A stretch of DNA of 64,000 bases from an uncultured Planococcus sp. (GCA_947493585.1 CANLRI010000001.1:1240001-1304000), one strand, 5' to 3'; positions 35,874-46,021 are shown, counted from the stretch's first letter. Program-made: numbers and translations. Notes: generated from the sequence alone by a model not told the origin.

Positions 35874-35904
35874 AAAAAGGTCTCAGCCATTGAGGCCTTT
35901 TTTT
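35874..35904 (+). terminator. Terminator after cbpB
   Basis: AAAAAGGTCTCA / TGAGGCCTTTTT hairpin with GCCAT loop, extra T at the end. Confidence 0.8.
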
Positions 35905-35929
35905 CTGCTGGTTGAAAGAAGGGATCGAT

Positions 35930-37408
35930 ATGGAACAAACAAAGCGCCCGTTCATCTTGATTGCGGTTATGTTGGCGATGTTCGTTGCCGCGGTCGAAGC
36001 GACCATTGTCTCGACAGCAATGCCGAGCATTGCCGCAGACCTCGGCGGGTTTTCGAAATACAGTTGGGTGTTTTCCGCTTATTTGCTCATGAGCACAGTG
36101 ACGGTGCTGTTGTACGGAAAACTAGCGGATATTGTCGGCAGGAAAGCGATTTTTGCTTTTGGCATGTTATTATTTTTAATTGGCTCCTGGCTATGTGGGT
36201 TGGCAGATTCGATGGAGCAGTTAATTGCTTTTCGTTTTATCCAAGGTGCGGGCGCTGGAGCTATCATGCCGATTGCTTCAACCATTGTGGGGGATATTTA
36301 TTCCCCTGAAGAACGGGCGAAGATCCAGGGGTATTTGTCCAGCGTATGGGGGATTTCAGCCATCGCTGGCCCTGCCATCGGCGGTGTTTTAGTCGCGACA
36401 ATCGGCTGGCAATACGTTTTCTGGGTCAACTTGCCACTTGGTGTCTTGTCGCTGCTTGGTATCTTGATTTATTTAAAAGAACCGGTGCGCAATGAGCGGG
36501 CGAAAGTCGATTACCGGGGCGCCTTGTTTTTGACGATTGCACTCAGTAGCGTATTGTACTTGCTGATCGAAGGAGGCGTATCATTTGACTGGCTTTCGGC
36601 TCCAGCTTATTTACTTGCAGCGATCGGCGCCTTGTTTATGTTCTGGTTCGTCAAAGCCGAGCGTGCATCGAGCGATCCGATGATGCCGTTTGAAATTTGG
36701 CGAAACCGGGCGATTCTCTACGCAAATTTGGTGTCGCTTGCGACAGGGATTATATTGATCGGCATTTCCAGCTATTTGCCGGCTTATGTGACTGGCGTCA
36801 TGGAACAGCCCGCGGCCATCGCCGGATTTACGTTGACGACGATGTCGATCGGCTGGCCGATCGCTTCTGTCTTGTCTGGACGGCTCTTGATCAGCATCGG
36901 CTATTTCCGCACTTCGCTTCTTGGGGGAACGTTTTTGCTGCTCGGAACGGCGTTGTTTGTCATGATGCAGCCCGGGTTCGGTCCACTGTGGGCAGGGATG
37001 TCGAGTTTCTTCGTGGGTGTCGGAATGGGATTGACCAGTACTGCCTTTATTGTCTCGATCCAATCCGCCGTGTCATACGACAAGAGGGGAGCGGCAACCG
37101 CTTCGAATATGTTTATGCGCAATCTTGGCAGCACGATCGGCGTGGCGCTTCTTGGCAGCATATTGAACAGTTCGCTATTGAACCGGCTGGACGATTCGGG
37201 CAATAGCTTCACATTGGAATCCGTCAACATGATTTTAAGCATCGATAGCCGCGCACAACTGCCGGAAGCAGATAAGCTGGTGCTGCAGGAAGCCTTGGCT
37301 TTCGGGCTGCGCAATGTTTACAGCATCGCCTTGCTTTGTGCTTTGATCAGTTTTCTGCTGATTTTCGGATTGCGCGGGTTGAAAGGAGTGAAACGGGATG
37401 TCAAATGA
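35930..37408 (+). CDS. DHA2-type (14-helix) MFS multidrug transporter
   Basis: A 492-residue major facilitator with about 14 helices. Motif A-like GKLADIVGRKAIF follows helix 2, motif B-like FRFIQGAGAGAIMPIA holds the Arg in helix 4, and motif C-like SVWGISAIAGPAIGGVL lies in helix 5; motif D1 EATIVSTAMPSIAADL is near the N-terminus. These features mark drug:H+ antiporters. ATG 35930 is preferred to the TTG-region start of the longer frame. Its end overlaps ccpC by 11 bases, so the pump and a LysR regulator are probably co-transcribed, an arrangement not found around B. subtilis ccpC. Confidence 0.9.
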   Translation: MEQTKRPFILIAVMLAMFVAAVEATIVSTAMPSIAADLGGFSKYSWVFSAYLLMSTVTVLLYGKLADIVGRKAIFAFGMLLFLIGSWLCGLADSMEQLIAFRFIQGAGAGAIMPIASTIVGDIYSPEERAKIQGYLSSVWGISAIAGPAIGGVLVATIGWQYVFWVNLPLGVLSLLGILIYLKEPVRNERAKVDYRGALFLTIALSSVLYLLIEGGVSFDWLSAPAYLLAAIGALFMFWFVKAERASSDPMMPFEIWRNRAILYANLVSLATGIILIGISSYLPAYVTGVMEQPAAIAGFTLTTMSIGWPIASVLSGRLLISIGYFRTSLLGGTFLLLGTALFVMMQPGFGPLWAGMSSFFVGVGMGLTSTAFIVSIQSAVSYDKRGAATASNMFMRNLGSTIGVALLGSILNSSLLNRLDDSGNSFTLESVNMILSIDSRAQLPEADKLVLQEALAFGLRNVYSIALLCALISFLLIFGLRGLKGVKRDVK

Positions 37409-38273
37409 AGAACTGATCATTAAAGTACTTGCTGAAGAAGCCAATATGCGAAAAGCGGCGGAACGCCTTTTTCTATCGCAACCTGCTTTGTCACAACGAT
37501 TGCAATCCATAGAAAAAGAGTGGGGCCAGCAATTGTTTGTGCGTTCGCAAAAAGGGCTGACGCCGACGCCAGCCGGAGAATTGGTCATTCAATATGCGAA
37601 GGAAGCGGTGGTGCGCAGGGAAGAAATTTTTGAACAGCTGCACACTTTAAGCGAAAAAGTGCACGGCACCTTGAAAATCGCCTGCGCATCGATTATAGGA
37701 CAGAATTGGCTACCGAAAGTTTTGAAAGATTTCATCACGCTGTATCCCGAAGCGAAAGTGCAATTGATCACCGGGTGGAGCTCCGAAATTGTCCGCGCTT
37801 TGTATGACGGCGAAGCCCATATCGGCATCGTACGGGGACAGACCGACTGGAAAGGCCCAAAAATCCATTTATTCAAAGACACTTTATACTTGGTCGATAA
37901 GGAAATCAGTTCACTGGAAGAAGTGATGAAAACCGAACGGCCATTTATCCAATTCAAAAGCGATTCGACCTATTATGAAGAAATTCAGCAATGGTGGCAA
38001 AAACATTTCGCTTCCAACCCGAAGCGCCAAATCACGGTTGACCAGATTGAGACGTGCAAGCAGATGGCCGTCAATGGCATCGGCTATGCAATATTGCCAT
38101 CCATTACTCTGACAGGCTCAGAAGATGTCCATATGGTGCCGCTGACGAATAGCGAACAGGAACTGGAGTTGACTCGGGATACGTGGCTGATCGGCTATGA
38201 ATCTTCATTCCAGCTTCGGCAAGTTGAGGCATTTGTCGATATTGTCAAAAAACATGCCACTCTGTTAAGCTAA
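37398..38273 (+). CDS. ccpC: LysR-type regulator CcpC
   Basis: A 291-residue LysR regulator. The N-terminal HTH (NMRKAAERLFLSQPALSQRLQ, about 15-35) and KEWGQQLFVRSQKGLTPTPAG match CcpC closely, as do LITGWSSEIVRALYDGEAHIGIVRG, ERPFIQFKSDSTYYEEIQ and QIETCKQMAVNGIGYAILPS in the effector domain. CcpC represses citrate synthase and aconitase genes and is relieved by citrate. No TCA genes are in the window, so its targets are elsewhere. SD AAAGGAGTG lies within the end of the MFS gene. Position just before dapH matches the Bacillus yku order (ccpC near dapH). Confidence 0.9.
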   Translation: MSNEELIIKVLAEEANMRKAAERLFLSQPALSQRLQSIEKEWGQQLFVRSQKGLTPTPAGELVIQYAKEAVVRREEIFEQLHTLSEKVHGTLKIACASIIGQNWLPKVLKDFITLYPEAKVQLITGWSSEIVRALYDGEAHIGIVRGQTDWKGPKIHLFKDTLYLVDKEISSLEEVMKTERPFIQFKSDSTYYEEIQQWWQKHFASNPKRQITVDQIETCKQMAVNGIGYAILPSITLTGSEDVHMVPLTNSEQELELTRDTWLIGYESSFQLRQVEAFVDIVKKHATLLS

Positions 38274-38299
38274 AGGATGTATTATTATACTGAATCAGA

Positions 38300-38305
38300 T
38301 ATAAT
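38300..38305 (+). promoter_or_regulatory. Candidate -10 of dapH
   Basis: TATAAT 35 bases before the dapH start; the expected -35 position is poor. Confidence 0.4.
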
Positions 38306-38339
38306 AACACCATTACACGAGAGAAAGAGGTTTTAATCA

Positions 38340-39053
38340 ATGGAACAAATGGATGCAAATCAAATTATTTCGTACATACAGAATGCGAAGAAATCAACGC
38401 CTGTAAAAGTATATGTCAAAGGTGAAGGCGTAGCTGCGCTTCATTTCGGCGAAGGTTCGAAAGTATTCGGAGAAGGCAATCATGCAACAGTATTCGGCGA
38501 ATGGGCTGAAGTGGAAAAAGCACTTGAGCAGCATGCTTCAGTCATCGAAGATTCTGTAGTAGAAAATGATCGCAGAAACTCAGCCATTCCGATGCTTGAC
38601 TTGAAAAACATCAATTCCCGTATTGAACCCGGTGCGTTTATACGTGAAAACGTGGAAATCGGCAGCAATTGCATCATCATGATGGGCGCTGTCATCAATA
38701 TCGGTTCAGTCATCGGCGATGGCACGATGATCGACATGGGCGTCATCATGGGCGGCCGCGCGACAGTCGGCAAGAATTGCCACATCGGTGCAGGAGCTGT
38801 ACTTGCTGGCGTAATCGAGCCTGCCTCTGCTACACCGGTAATCGTTGAGGATGACGTGATGATCGGCGCGAACGCAGTCGTATTGGAAGGCGTCCGCATC
38901 GGCAAAGGTTCCGTCGTTGCTGCAGGAGCAGTCGTAATCGAAGATGTTCCGGAAAACGCAGTGGTCGGCGGTACGCCAGCACGCGTGTTGAAGCTGATGG
39001 ATGAAAAGACCCGTTCGAAAACAGAAATCAAACAAGAACTCCGCCAGCTGTAA
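38340..39053 (+). CDS. dapH: Tetrahydrodipicolinate N-acetyltransferase
   Basis: A 237-residue enzyme of the left-handed beta-helix acyltransferase fold. Hexapeptide repeats run from about residue 95 to 215 (for example [48 protein letters not shown]), preceded by [15 protein letters not shown] sequence ([13 protein letters not shown]). It acetylates tetrahydrodipicolinate with acetyl-CoA in the lysine/DAP pathway. AGAAAGAGG SD before ATG. The deacetylase of the same branch follows 10 bases later, forming one operon. Confidence 0.95.
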   Translation: MEQMDANQIISYIQNAKKSTPVKVYVKGEGVAALHFGEGSKVFGEGNHATVFGEWAEVEKALEQHASVIEDSVVENDRRNSAIPMLDLKNINSRIEPGAFIRENVEIGSNCIIMMGAVINIGSVIGDGTMIDMGVIMGGRATVGKNCHIGAGAVLAGVIEPASATPVIVEDDVMIGANAVVLEGVRIGKGSVVAAGAVVIEDVPENAVVGGTPARVLKLMDEKTRSKTEIKQELRQL

Positions 39054-39063
39054 GAGGCCAATT

Positions 39064-40179
39064 ATGGATCTTATTCAAATCAGGAGAGAGCTGCACCAAA
39101 TCCCGGAAATCGGGTTTCAAGAATTTAAAACCCAAAGCTATTTAAAAGCGGTTATTTCTAAAATGGCTGCAGATCGCATCGAACTTGTGGAGTGGCGTAC
39201 AGGTCTCGTCGTCAAAGTAAAGGGCCGTTCGCCAGTAAAAACAATCGGTTGGCGCACGGATATCGATGGGTTGCCAATTCGTGAGGAGACAGCATTGCCG
39301 TTTTCTTCTCGCCAAGAAGGGTTCATGCATGCATGCGGACATGATATCCACATGGCAGTGGCGCTTGGCTTGCTGGAACAGTTAGTTGAACACCCGCTTG
39401 ATAACGATGTCGTGATCTTGTTCCAACCCGCAGAAGAGGGGCCGGGCGGTGCACAGCCGCTTTTGGCGTGGCTTGAAAAAGAGCGTTCGGATCTCTTGCC
39501 GGATGAGCTGTTTGCTCTTCACATTGCCCCTGAACTTCCAGTCGGTACTGTCGCGACGAAGCCTGGACTTCTCTTTGCCAATACATCTGAATTGTTCATC
39601 GATCTGCATGGCAAAGGCGGCCATGCTGCTTTTCCGCATCAGACACGTGATATGGCAGTAGCCGCAGCGGCTTTATTGATGCAATTGCAGACGGTCGTCA
39701 GCCGCAATGTTGACCCGATGGATTCAGCCGTGTTGACGGTCGGGAAGATGTCTGCCGGGACTGTACAAAACATCATCGCTGAACGGGCACGCCTGGAAGG
39801 GACAATTCGGACCTTGACGCCTGAATCGATGGCAAGTGTGAAAAAGCGCGTTGAATCGTTGTGTCGTTCGATCGAAGAAGGCTATGAATGCCAAGTGTCG
39901 ATCGATTACGGGGCAAACTATCGCCAAGTGGATAATGACGAACAGCTGGCTGAGTCGTTTTTGCGTTATGCACAAGACGCACCGGACATACAAGCTGTTC
40001 GCAGTAAAGCCGCGATGACTGGAGAAGATTTCGGATATTTCACCGAACGGCTGCCGTCTTTGATGTTTTGGGCAGGGGCCGGGTCGGAATACGGCCTGCA
40101 CCATGCTAAGCTTACACCCGATGAAAAAATTCTCTCGTTTATGCCACAATTTCTTTATGATTATTTCAAACAACGTTAA
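39064..40179 (+). CDS. dapL: N-acetyldiaminopimelate deacetylase (YkuR/DapL type)
   Basis: A 371-residue M20-family amidohydrolase: [17 protein letters not shown] at the N-terminus, [17 protein letters not shown] with metal-binding His/Asp, [15 protein letters not shown] with the catalytic and metal Glu pair, [28 protein letters not shown] (His of the lid domain), and a final [16 protein letters not shown]. It removes acetate from N-acetyl-LL-diaminopimelate. ATG 39064 is used because the longer frame extends into dapH. The symbol dapL also denotes an unrelated aminotransferase in other bacteria. A strong terminator follows. Confidence 0.92.
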   Translation: MDLIQIRRELHQIPEIGFQEFKTQSYLKAVISKMAADRIELVEWRTGLVVKVKGRSPVKTIGWRTDIDGLPIREETALPFSSRQEGFMHACGHDIHMAVALGLLEQLVEHPLDNDVVILFQPAEEGPGGAQPLLAWLEKERSDLLPDELFALHIAPELPVGTVATKPGLLFANTSELFIDLHGKGGHAAFPHQTRDMAVAAAALLMQLQTVVSRNVDPMDSAVLTVGKMSAGTVQNIIAERARLEGTIRTLTPESMASVKKRVESLCRSIEEGYECQVSIDYGANYRQVDNDEQLAESFLRYAQDAPDIQAVRSKAAMTGEDFGYFTERLPSLMFWAGAGSEYGLHHAKLTPDEKILSFMPQFLYDYFKQR

Positions 40180-40216
40180 AAAAGCGAGGCGCCATAGCGG
40201 CGTCTCGCTTTTTTAT
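40178..40216. terminator. Bidirectional terminator
   Basis: AAAAAAGCGAGGCGCC / GGCGTCTCGCTTTTTT hairpin (one wobble) between dapL and the convergent MFS gene. Confidence 0.92.
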
Positions 40217-40233
40217 ATTGGTTAAATGGTAAT

Positions 40234-41427
40234 TCAGCTGCTGCGGCTTTCCTGCAGCAGCTCTTTTTTTCGCGTCGACCAGTTAAAGGCGATGAAGAAG
40301 CAGATGAGCAAGATGAAAGTTCCGGTAATATACGGGAAGCTCATGTCGATGTCGAACAGGATCCCTGCAAGCGCAGGGCCGATCATATTGCCGAGGCTCA
40401 TATAGGCATTGTTCATCCCAGCCGCATATCCTTGTGAGTCGCCAGCGAGTTTCGAGATGAGCGTATTGATCGCCGGGCGCAGGAGGGAGGCTGCCGTGAA
40501 GAAGATGGCTGCCACGAGTAAAATCGTCCAGAAGGTATTGACGAAGAGAATACCGATCATTGCAGCGGCTGAAATAAGCAGATTGACGAGGATGACACGC
40601 ATCTCACCGAAACGCTTGAATAAGCTGTCGATGACAAAAGTTTGCACAATGACGCCGACAAAGCCGCCGACCGTGATGACGACCGAAATTTCTTTCGGTG
40701 TGAACTGAAATTGTTTATCGACATACAAAGCAATCGTCGATTGGAAATTCGACAGCCCGAATGCAAAGATGAACATGACGAGCAGCATGACAAAATAAGG
40801 TGTGTAGACAGAGCGTTTCATCTGCTGGTATAGATTCTCTCGTTTATAGTCGACAGCCTGCACCGCTGGTTTAACATTCGGCAAAGCAAAGAAAGAAAGC
40901 AAAGCGGACAGCAAAGCGACTGAAGTCGCGACATAGAACGGGAATTGCAGGCTGACTTCAGAGAGGAAGCCGCCAATGCCCGGCCCGATCATGAAACCGA
41001 GAGACATCGAAGCGCCGAGCAAGCCCATTCCTTTGCCCCGCTCTTCGTAGGTGGTGATATCGGCGACAAACGCCATCATCGGCGGGATCAGGAATGCGCC
41101 GCCCACGCCGCTGAAGAAGCGGGCGAGATAGAGGACCCATAATTCCGTTGCCATACCGAAGAGCAGTTGAGACAAGCCGAATACGACCAGTCCGAAAATG
41201 ATTAAATTCTTGCGCCCGTATTTATCGGAGAGTTCCCCGGAAATAGGCGAAAATAGAAATTGCGCAAAAGCGAAAGTGGCAATCAAGGTTCCGAGTGCCT
41301 GTCCTGCAACACCGAATGTTTCCAGATAAGCAGGCATGATTGGGATAATAAGGCCAATTCCGCTCATGGCAATAAACATATTGAACATGAGAATATATAA
41401 GGCGAATTTTGTTGATTTGACGGCCAT
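40234..41427 (-). CDS. NorA/Bmr-like MFS drug exporter
   Basis: A 397-residue 12-helix transporter: motif A SGELSDKYGRKNLI after helix 2, motif B YLARFFSGVGGAFLIPPMMAFVAD, motif C GLLGASMSLGFMIGPGIGGFL. This pattern is that of DHA1 drug:H+ antiporters such as NorA, Bmr and Blt, which export fluoroquinolones and cationic dyes; substrate here is not known. Reading from the minus strand, GAGGGAAGG is the SD of ATG 41427. Independent of neighbours, with a terminator on each side. Confidence 0.88.
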   Translation of the reverse strand: MAVKSTKFALYILMFNMFIAMSGIGLIIPIMPAYLETFGVAGQALGTLIATFAFAQFLFSPISGELSDKYGRKNLIIFGLVVFGLSQLLFGMATELWVLYLARFFSGVGGAFLIPPMMAFVADITTYEERGKGMGLLGASMSLGFMIGPGIGGFLSEVSLQFPFYVATSVALLSALLSFFALPNVKPAVQAVDYKRENLYQQMKRSVYTPYFVMLLVMFIFAFGLSNFQSTIALYVDKQFQFTPKEISVVITVGGFVGVIVQTFVIDSLFKRFGEMRVILVNLLISAAAMIGILFVNTFWTILLVAAIFFTAASLLRPAINTLISKLAGDSQGYAAGMNNAYMSLGNMIGPALAGILFDIDMSFPYITGTFILLICFFIAFNWSTRKKELLQESRSS

Positions 41428-41507
41428 GAGCCTAACCTTCCCTCGTTTTTATTTCGTGTGGCTAAATTTTGGTGTTATGAACTTATTTACTATACCTTAT
41501 TTAAACA

Positions 41508-41535
41508 GAAAAAAACAGGCAGAAGTTCTGCCTGT
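41508..41535 (-). terminator. Terminator of the pot operon
   Basis: On the minus strand ACAGGCAGAACTTCTGCCTGT followed by T run; it begins within the potD stop codon. Confidence 0.88.
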
Positions 41536-42611
41536 CATTTTTCCATATCCATCTTGAATTCCAAAAACAATTCGTTGTAGACGCCAAGCATTTCGAGCCC
41601 GAGGTTTTCATAGACTTCGAGGCGGTCGCGCATTTCTTCAGTCGGATAGAAACGCTCATCTCCAGTCACTTCAGGATCCATCAGCTCGAGCGCCGCAGCA
41701 TTTGGGGAAGAGTAGCCGACGTAATCGGCATTTTGCGCCGCCACTTCTGCGTCAAGCATGAAGTTGATAAACTGGTGGGCGCCGTCCACATTGCCGGCTG
41801 TTGACGGGATGATCATATTATCAAACCAAAGATTGGAGCCTTCTTCAGGTACTGCATAATCGATGTCTTCATTAATCCACATCATATCTGCAGCTTGCCC
41901 GGACCACGTGACCGCAACTGCCGCTTCTTCGCGGCGCATCATTTCGACGATTTCATCACCGATGATTGCTTTGACGTTAGGCCCTAGTGTTTTTAGTTTA
42001 TCGGTCGCTTCGCGCAACTCACCGAGATCAGTGGAGTTCAACGAATAGCCGAGGCTGTTCAAGCCCATGCCGATGACTTCGCGTGCGCTGTCGACTAAGA
42101 TCACTTCTTGTTCGAGCGTCGGGTTCCACAGATCATCCCAACTTTCAAAAGTCTGGCCTTCAAGAAGCGTCGGGTTATAGGCAATGCCAACGGTGCCCCA
42201 GAAATAGGGAATCGAATATTCATTGCCCGGGTCGAATGGCAAATCCAAAAAGTACGGATCGATGTTTTCGAGATTTGGGATCTTGCTTTGATCGATTGGC
42301 AACAGCAAATCATTTTCCTTCATTTTTTCGATGGCGTATTCGGAAGGCATCGCGACGTCATAAGACGTTCCGCCTTGTTCGATTTTTGTCATCATCGATT
42401 CATTCGAATCAAAGGTCTCATAAATGACTTGTATGCCCGTTTCTTCTTCGAATTGGCTGATCAGTTCGGGATCAATGTATTCGCCCCAGTTATAGACCGA
42501 AATCGATCCGCTGCCGCTAGTGGCAGAACTGCTCTCCAAGAGATGGACAGCGTAGAAGAGGATGGCGGAAATGATGACGATAGCTGTACTTGCTCTTATG
42601 ATGCCTTTCAT
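41535..42611 (-). CDS. potD: Spermidine/putrescine-binding protein PotD
   Basis: A 358-residue periplasmic-type binding protein: SVYNWGEYIDPELISQFEEETGIQVIYETFDSNE is typical of PotD/PotF, with MPSEYAIEKM, YFWGTVGIAYNP and AAVAVTWSGQAADMMW lining the polyamine site (Trp, Tyr, Asp). It has an N-terminal hydrophobic helix (AIVIISAILFYAVHLL) but no cysteine there, so it is probably anchored by this helix and not as a lipoprotein. Its start overlaps the end of potC by 4 bases (ATGA). It delivers polyamines to PotBC at the outer membrane face. Confidence 0.9.
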   Translation of the reverse strand: MKGIIRASTAIVIISAILFYAVHLLESSSATSGSGSISVYNWGEYIDPELISQFEEETGIQVIYETFDSNESMMTKIEQGGTSYDVAMPSEYAIEKMKENDLLLPIDQSKIPNLENIDPYFLDLPFDPGNEYSIPYFWGTVGIAYNPTLLEGQTFESWDDLWNPTLEQEVILVDSAREVIGMGLNSLGYSLNSTDLGELREATDKLKTLGPNVKAIIGDEIVEMMRREEAAVAVTWSGQAADMMWINEDIDYAVPEEGSNLWFDNMIIPSTAGNVDGAHQFINFMLDAEVAAQNADYVGYSSPNAAALELMDPEVTGDERFYPTEEMRDRLEVYENLGLEMLGVYNELFLEFKMDMEK

Positions 42612-43414
42612 GGACGCGGCCCCCCTGTTCCAGCGTTCGCTGCGGAGCGCTGATTAAAGAAATAATAGCCGAGGACAAGGCCGAGCGTCACAACGAAAAT
42701 CAAAGCGGACAAGGCATTGATGGTCAGCGTGATGCCTGCTCTTGCCATCGAATAGATCTCGACGGATAATGTCGCAAAGCCATTGCCGGTGACAAAGAAC
42801 GTAACGGCAAAATCATCAAGCGAATACGTCAGTGCGAGGAAAAAGCCGGCGAATATCCCAGGTTTGATATAAGGGATGATGACGCGCGTCAAAATATCCC
42901 GCTGCGACGCTCCGAGGTCTGTCGCCGCATCGATTAAGCTTGAACTCATTTCCTGCAGCTTCGGCAACACCATGATAACGACAATCGGGATGCTGAAGGC
43001 GATATGCGATACCAGGACGGAAGCAAAGCCGAGCTTGACGCCGACCATTGTGAAGAGGATCAGGAACGATGCCCCGATGATGACATCCGGACTGACAATC
43101 AAGACAGTGTTCAAGGACAAGACTGCATTGCGCATTTTCCGGTTGCGCAGGAAAATGATGCCGATCGCGCCAAGTACGCCGATTGCTGTCGAAATCAGTG
43201 CAGACAACAACGCGACGATGACCGTGTTCAAGACAATGATGAGCAGGCGCGTGTCATTGAATACAGCCGCGTAATGCTCTAAAGTGAAATTTTCAAAGCC
43301 CGACATGGTGCCTCCGCTATTGAAGGAATAAAAAATCAAATAGAAGATCGGGGCATAGAGAATAAAAAAGACGATCGCCAAATAGATTTTGGCAGGTTTA
43401 CTTAGCTTTGCCAT
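42608..43414 (-). CDS. potC: Polyamine ABC transporter permease PotC
   Basis: A 268-residue permease with six helices (IYLAIVFFILYAPIFYLIFYSF at the N-terminus) and the EAA loop DAATDLGASQRDILTRVIIP, which docks to PotA. Overlaps potB by 17 bases and potD by 4, so it is the third gene of a tightly coupled operon. Confidence 0.92.
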   Translation of the reverse strand: MAKLSKPAKIYLAIVFFILYAPIFYLIFYSFNSGGTMSGFENFTLEHYAAVFNDTRLLIIVLNTVIVALLSALISTAIGVLGAIGIIFLRNRKMRNAVLSLNTVLIVSPDVIIGASFLILFTMVGVKLGFASVLVSHIAFSIPIVVIMVLPKLQEMSSSLIDAATDLGASQRDILTRVIIPYIKPGIFAGFFLALTYSLDDFAVTFFVTGNGFATLSVEIYSMARAGITLTINALSALIFVVTLGLVLGYYFFNQRSAANAGTGGPRP

Positions 43415-44222
43415 TCAATGCCCCTCCTTTCTCTTTCGGGCCTGTGAGCAGCATGATGATGATCATGAACAAGATCAAGAACACGGCGATTGTTGAACCC
43501 ATGCCCCAGTTTTGCGTGACCAGGAATTGCTGTTCGATGGCCGTGCCGAGCGTGATCACTTTATTGCCGGCAATCAGGCGTGTGATGACGAACAAGGACA
43601 AAGCCGGGATGAAGACAGCCTGTACGCCAGACTTGACGCCGTTGATCGCAAGCGGAAAGATGACCCGGCGGAATGTCGTCCATTGGGATGCACCGAGGTC
43701 GCGCGAAGCATCAATTAAAGCTGGATTGATTTTATCAAGCGAATTGAAGATCGGCAGTACCATGAACGGGATGAAAATGTACACGGCGACAAAAACAAAA
43801 CTGAAATCGGTAAACAGGATCTGGAGCGGCCCTGCACCGAAAAACTGGATCAATTGGTTGGCGGGCCCGTATAGCCCGAATATGCCGATAAATGCATAGG
43901 CTTTCAGCAATAGGTTGATCCACGAAGGGATGATGATCAATAACAGCCATAATTGCTTATGCTTTGTTTTCGTCAGCCAGTAAGCGGTCGGGTAGGCAAT
44001 CAGCACCGAAATGAAGGTGATGAGGAAGGCATACCAGAACGAACTGAGCGTCATGCGGAAATACGTCGATGAAAAGAAATTCGCATAGTTTTCCAGCGTG
44101 AAGTCGCCGGCCAGATCGAGAAATGAAAAATAAACGACAAGAGCAATCGGAGCAATGACAAATAATAATATCCATATATAATAGGGTGCCAGATACCATG
44201 GGCGAGATGAACGATTAGTCAT
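43398..44222 (-). CDS. potB: Polyamine ABC transporter permease PotB
   Basis: A 274-residue permease with six helices ([20 protein letters not shown] first) and the EAA loop [21 protein letters not shown]. The start is taken at ATG 44222 ([10 protein letters not shown]), with GGAG about 9 bases upstream; a longer frame extends 11 residues into potA. It overlaps the potA end by 8 bases. Confidence 0.92.
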   Translation of the reverse strand: MTNRSSRPWYLAPYYIWILLFVIAPIALVVYFSFLDLAGDFTLENYANFFSSTYFRMTLSSFWYAFLITFISVLIAYPTAYWLTKTKHKQLWLLLIIIPSWINLLLKAYAFIGIFGLYGPANQLIQFFGAGPLQILFTDFSFVFVAVYIFIPFMVLPIFNSLDKINPALIDASRDLGASQWTTFRRVIFPLAINGVKSGVQAVFIPALSLFVITRLIAGNKVITLGTAIEQQFLVTQNWGMGSTIAVFLILFMIIIMLLTGPKEKGGALNGKAK

Positions 44223-45318
44223 TGGAAACGGCTCCGTAGGACTCGAGGCGGGCATCGAATGCTTCTTCAGATTCGTTCATACGCATGACATGAATCGCTT
44301 CCGGGTCGAAATCGAGGCCGATCTGTGCGCCGACTTCCACGCGTTTTGTCGAATGCACCAGCCATTCGTTGCCCGTTTCATCGTAAGTGGAAATTTCATA
44401 ATGGACACCACGGAACAATTGGCTGTCAACATGTACTGCCATTTTTCCGGTTTCCGGCTTGGTGATTTCCAAATCTTCCGGTCGGATAACGATTTCTACT
44501 TGTTCATTAGGGCTCAAGCCTCTATCAACGCATTCGAATTCCTTATTGGCGAAGCGTACGCGGTAATCAGCGACCATGACGCCCTCGGCAATATTCGACT
44601 CTCCGATAAAATCCGCGACAAAGCGGTTGATTGGCTCATCGTAAATATCCATTGGCGTGCCGCTCTGCTGAATTTCTCCGGCATTCATGACGAAGATTTC
44701 ATCGGACATCGCGAGTGCTTCTTCCTGGTCATGCGTGACGAAGACGAAGGTTTTACCGAGTCGTTGCTGCAGTTCGCGCAGCTCATATTGCATTTCGGTG
44801 CGCAGCTTCAAGTCGAGTGCGGACAGCGGTTCATCAAGCAGAATAACTTCCGGATCATTGATGATGGCCCGTGCGATGGCAACGCGCTGGCGCTGGCCGC
44901 CCGACATTTCGTGGATTTCGCGGTTTTCGTAACCGCTTAAATTGACGAATGCCAAGGCTTCTTTGACACGACGCTCGACTTCCGCCTTTTTGATTTTTTT
45001 GATGCGCAAGCCAAATGCCACATTTTCAAAGACATTTAAATGAGGGAATAGCGCATAATCTTGGAACACCGTATTCACTTGCCGCTCGTTTGCCGGGATC
45101 TTGTTAACCTTTTTGCCTTTGATGTAAATGTCGCCGCTAGTCGGCTGGTTAAATCCGGCAATTAAACGCAGGATCGTTGTCTTGCCGCAGCCGGAAGGGC
45201 CAAGCAAAGTGTAGAATTTCCCTTTTTCCATTTCAAAACTGATGTTGTTCAATACATTGCCCGCACCTTCAAAAGTCTGGACAACATTATCAAAGCGGAT
45301 GATCGCTTGGTCTGTCAT
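44215..45318 (-). CDS. potA: Polyamine ABC transporter ATPase PotA
   Basis: A 367-residue ATPase: Walker [14 protein letters not shown]-loop QDYALFP, signature [14 protein letters not shown], Walker [13 protein letters not shown] and H-loop VTHDQEEAL. The C-terminal TOBE domain spans about 280-350 ([12 protein letters not shown]). It energises import of spermidine/putrescine by PotBCD. SD CCAGGAGG before ATG 45318. The XRE-cupin gene ends 16 bases upstream, so regulator and transporter share a transcript. Confidence 0.95.
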   Translation of the reverse strand: MTDQAIIRFDNVVQTFEGAGNVLNNISFEMEKGKFYTLLGPSGCGKTTILRLIAGFNQPTSGDIYIKGKKVNKIPANERQVNTVFQDYALFPHLNVFENVAFGLRIKKIKKAEVERRVKEALAFVNLSGYENREIHEMSGGQRQRVAIARAIINDPEVILLDEPLSALDLKLRTEMQYELRELQQRLGKTFVFVTHDQEEALAMSDEIFVMNAGEIQQSGTPMDIYDEPINRFVADFIGESNIAEGVMVADYRVRFANKEFECVDRGLSPNEQVEIVIRPEDLEITKPETGKMAVHVDSQLFRGVHYEISTYDETGNEWLVHSTKRVEVGAQIGLDFDPEAIHVMRMNESEEAFDARLESYGAVSND

Positions 45319-45333
45319 AATATACCTCCTGGA

Positions 45334-45873
45334 TTATAAATAAGATTTGGTCGCGACGATGATCATTTCTGCACGGCCTGTGGAATGGTTCGATAATTGG
45401 TGTTCGTGGTCCGCACTATAATATATGGAATCGCCGGCTTTTGCGGTATAGGAACGGCTGCCGATATTCAATCTGACTTCGCCTTGTAAGACATAGACAA
45501 AGGTTTCGGATGCCGAGGGTTCGAAAGTTTTAAAGTTTCCGGAGGATTCCAAAGTCAGGTAAACCGGTTCCATTTGCTTTTTATTTGATGTGGGGACGAG
45601 CCAGTCGATCTCATAACCGGCTTCACGGTCGATATGGACCGTATGATCTTCTTCTTTAAACACGAGCTTGACTTCTTCAGCATCTGTGAAAAATTCTTTT
45701 GGAGTCGTGCCGAGAACTTCAAGAAGCGAAAAAAGCGTTTCGATGGAAGGGGAGTTCATATCGCGTTCAAGCTGTGAAATAAACCCTTTGCTCAAATCCG
45801 TCCTCGAGCCCAGCTCTTCTTGAGTCAAGCCGTTTTTCAGCCGCAGATTCTTAATTTTTTTGCCGATTTGCAT
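45334..45873 (-). CDS. XRE-cupin transcriptional regulator of the pot operon
   Basis: A 179-residue regulator with an N-terminal HTH (IGKKIKNLRLKNGLTQEELG, then TDLSKGFISQLERD) and a C-terminal cupin (LNIGSRSYTAKAGDSIYYSADHEHQLSNHS) that probably binds the polyamine or a related effector, as in PuuR-type regulators. ATG 45873 follows GAGGAGA; the longer frame to 45954 has no SD. It heads the potABCD operon and most likely represses it through the tandem sites just downstream of its promoter (45985-46021). Confidence 0.9.
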   Translation of the reverse strand: MQIGKKIKNLRLKNGLTQEELGSRTDLSKGFISQLERDMNSPSIETLFSLLEVLGTTPKEFFTDAEEVKLVFKEEDHTVHIDREAGYEIDWLVPTSNKKQMEPVYLTLESSGNFKTFEPSASETFVYVLQGEVRLNIGSRSYTAKAGDSIYYSADHEHQLSNHSTGRAEMIIVATKSYL

Positions 45874-45984
45874 ACAGTCTCCTCGATTCTTCAGTAAATG
45901 GTAAAAAATGGCGATAGCGGGTCGCCTCCCGTCATTTAGATAGAATAAATACAAATTACTCGAATCGATGAATAACGAAACAAT

Positions 45985-46021
45985 AGTTTAGTTAAAATAC
46001 ACTTAAAGTTTAGTTAAAGTA
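45985..46021 (-). promoter_or_regulatory. Tandem 15-bp operator-like repeat of the pot operon
   Basis: AGTTTAGTTAAAATA (45985-45999) and AGTTTAGTTAAAGTA (46007-46021) are near-identical, start-to-start 22 bp, two helical turns. They lie directly downstream of the operon -10 element, covering about +1 to +38, an ideal place for repression. Confidence 0.65.

Noticed and set aside
36611..37206. Long frames of 150-169 aa inside the MFS gene
   Set aside because: High-GC-third-position shadows of a clear MFS transporter; compositions unlike proteins.
45874..45954. N-terminal extension of the XRE-cupin protein
   Set aside because: No SD, not typical of the family, and the ATG at 45873 has a good SD.
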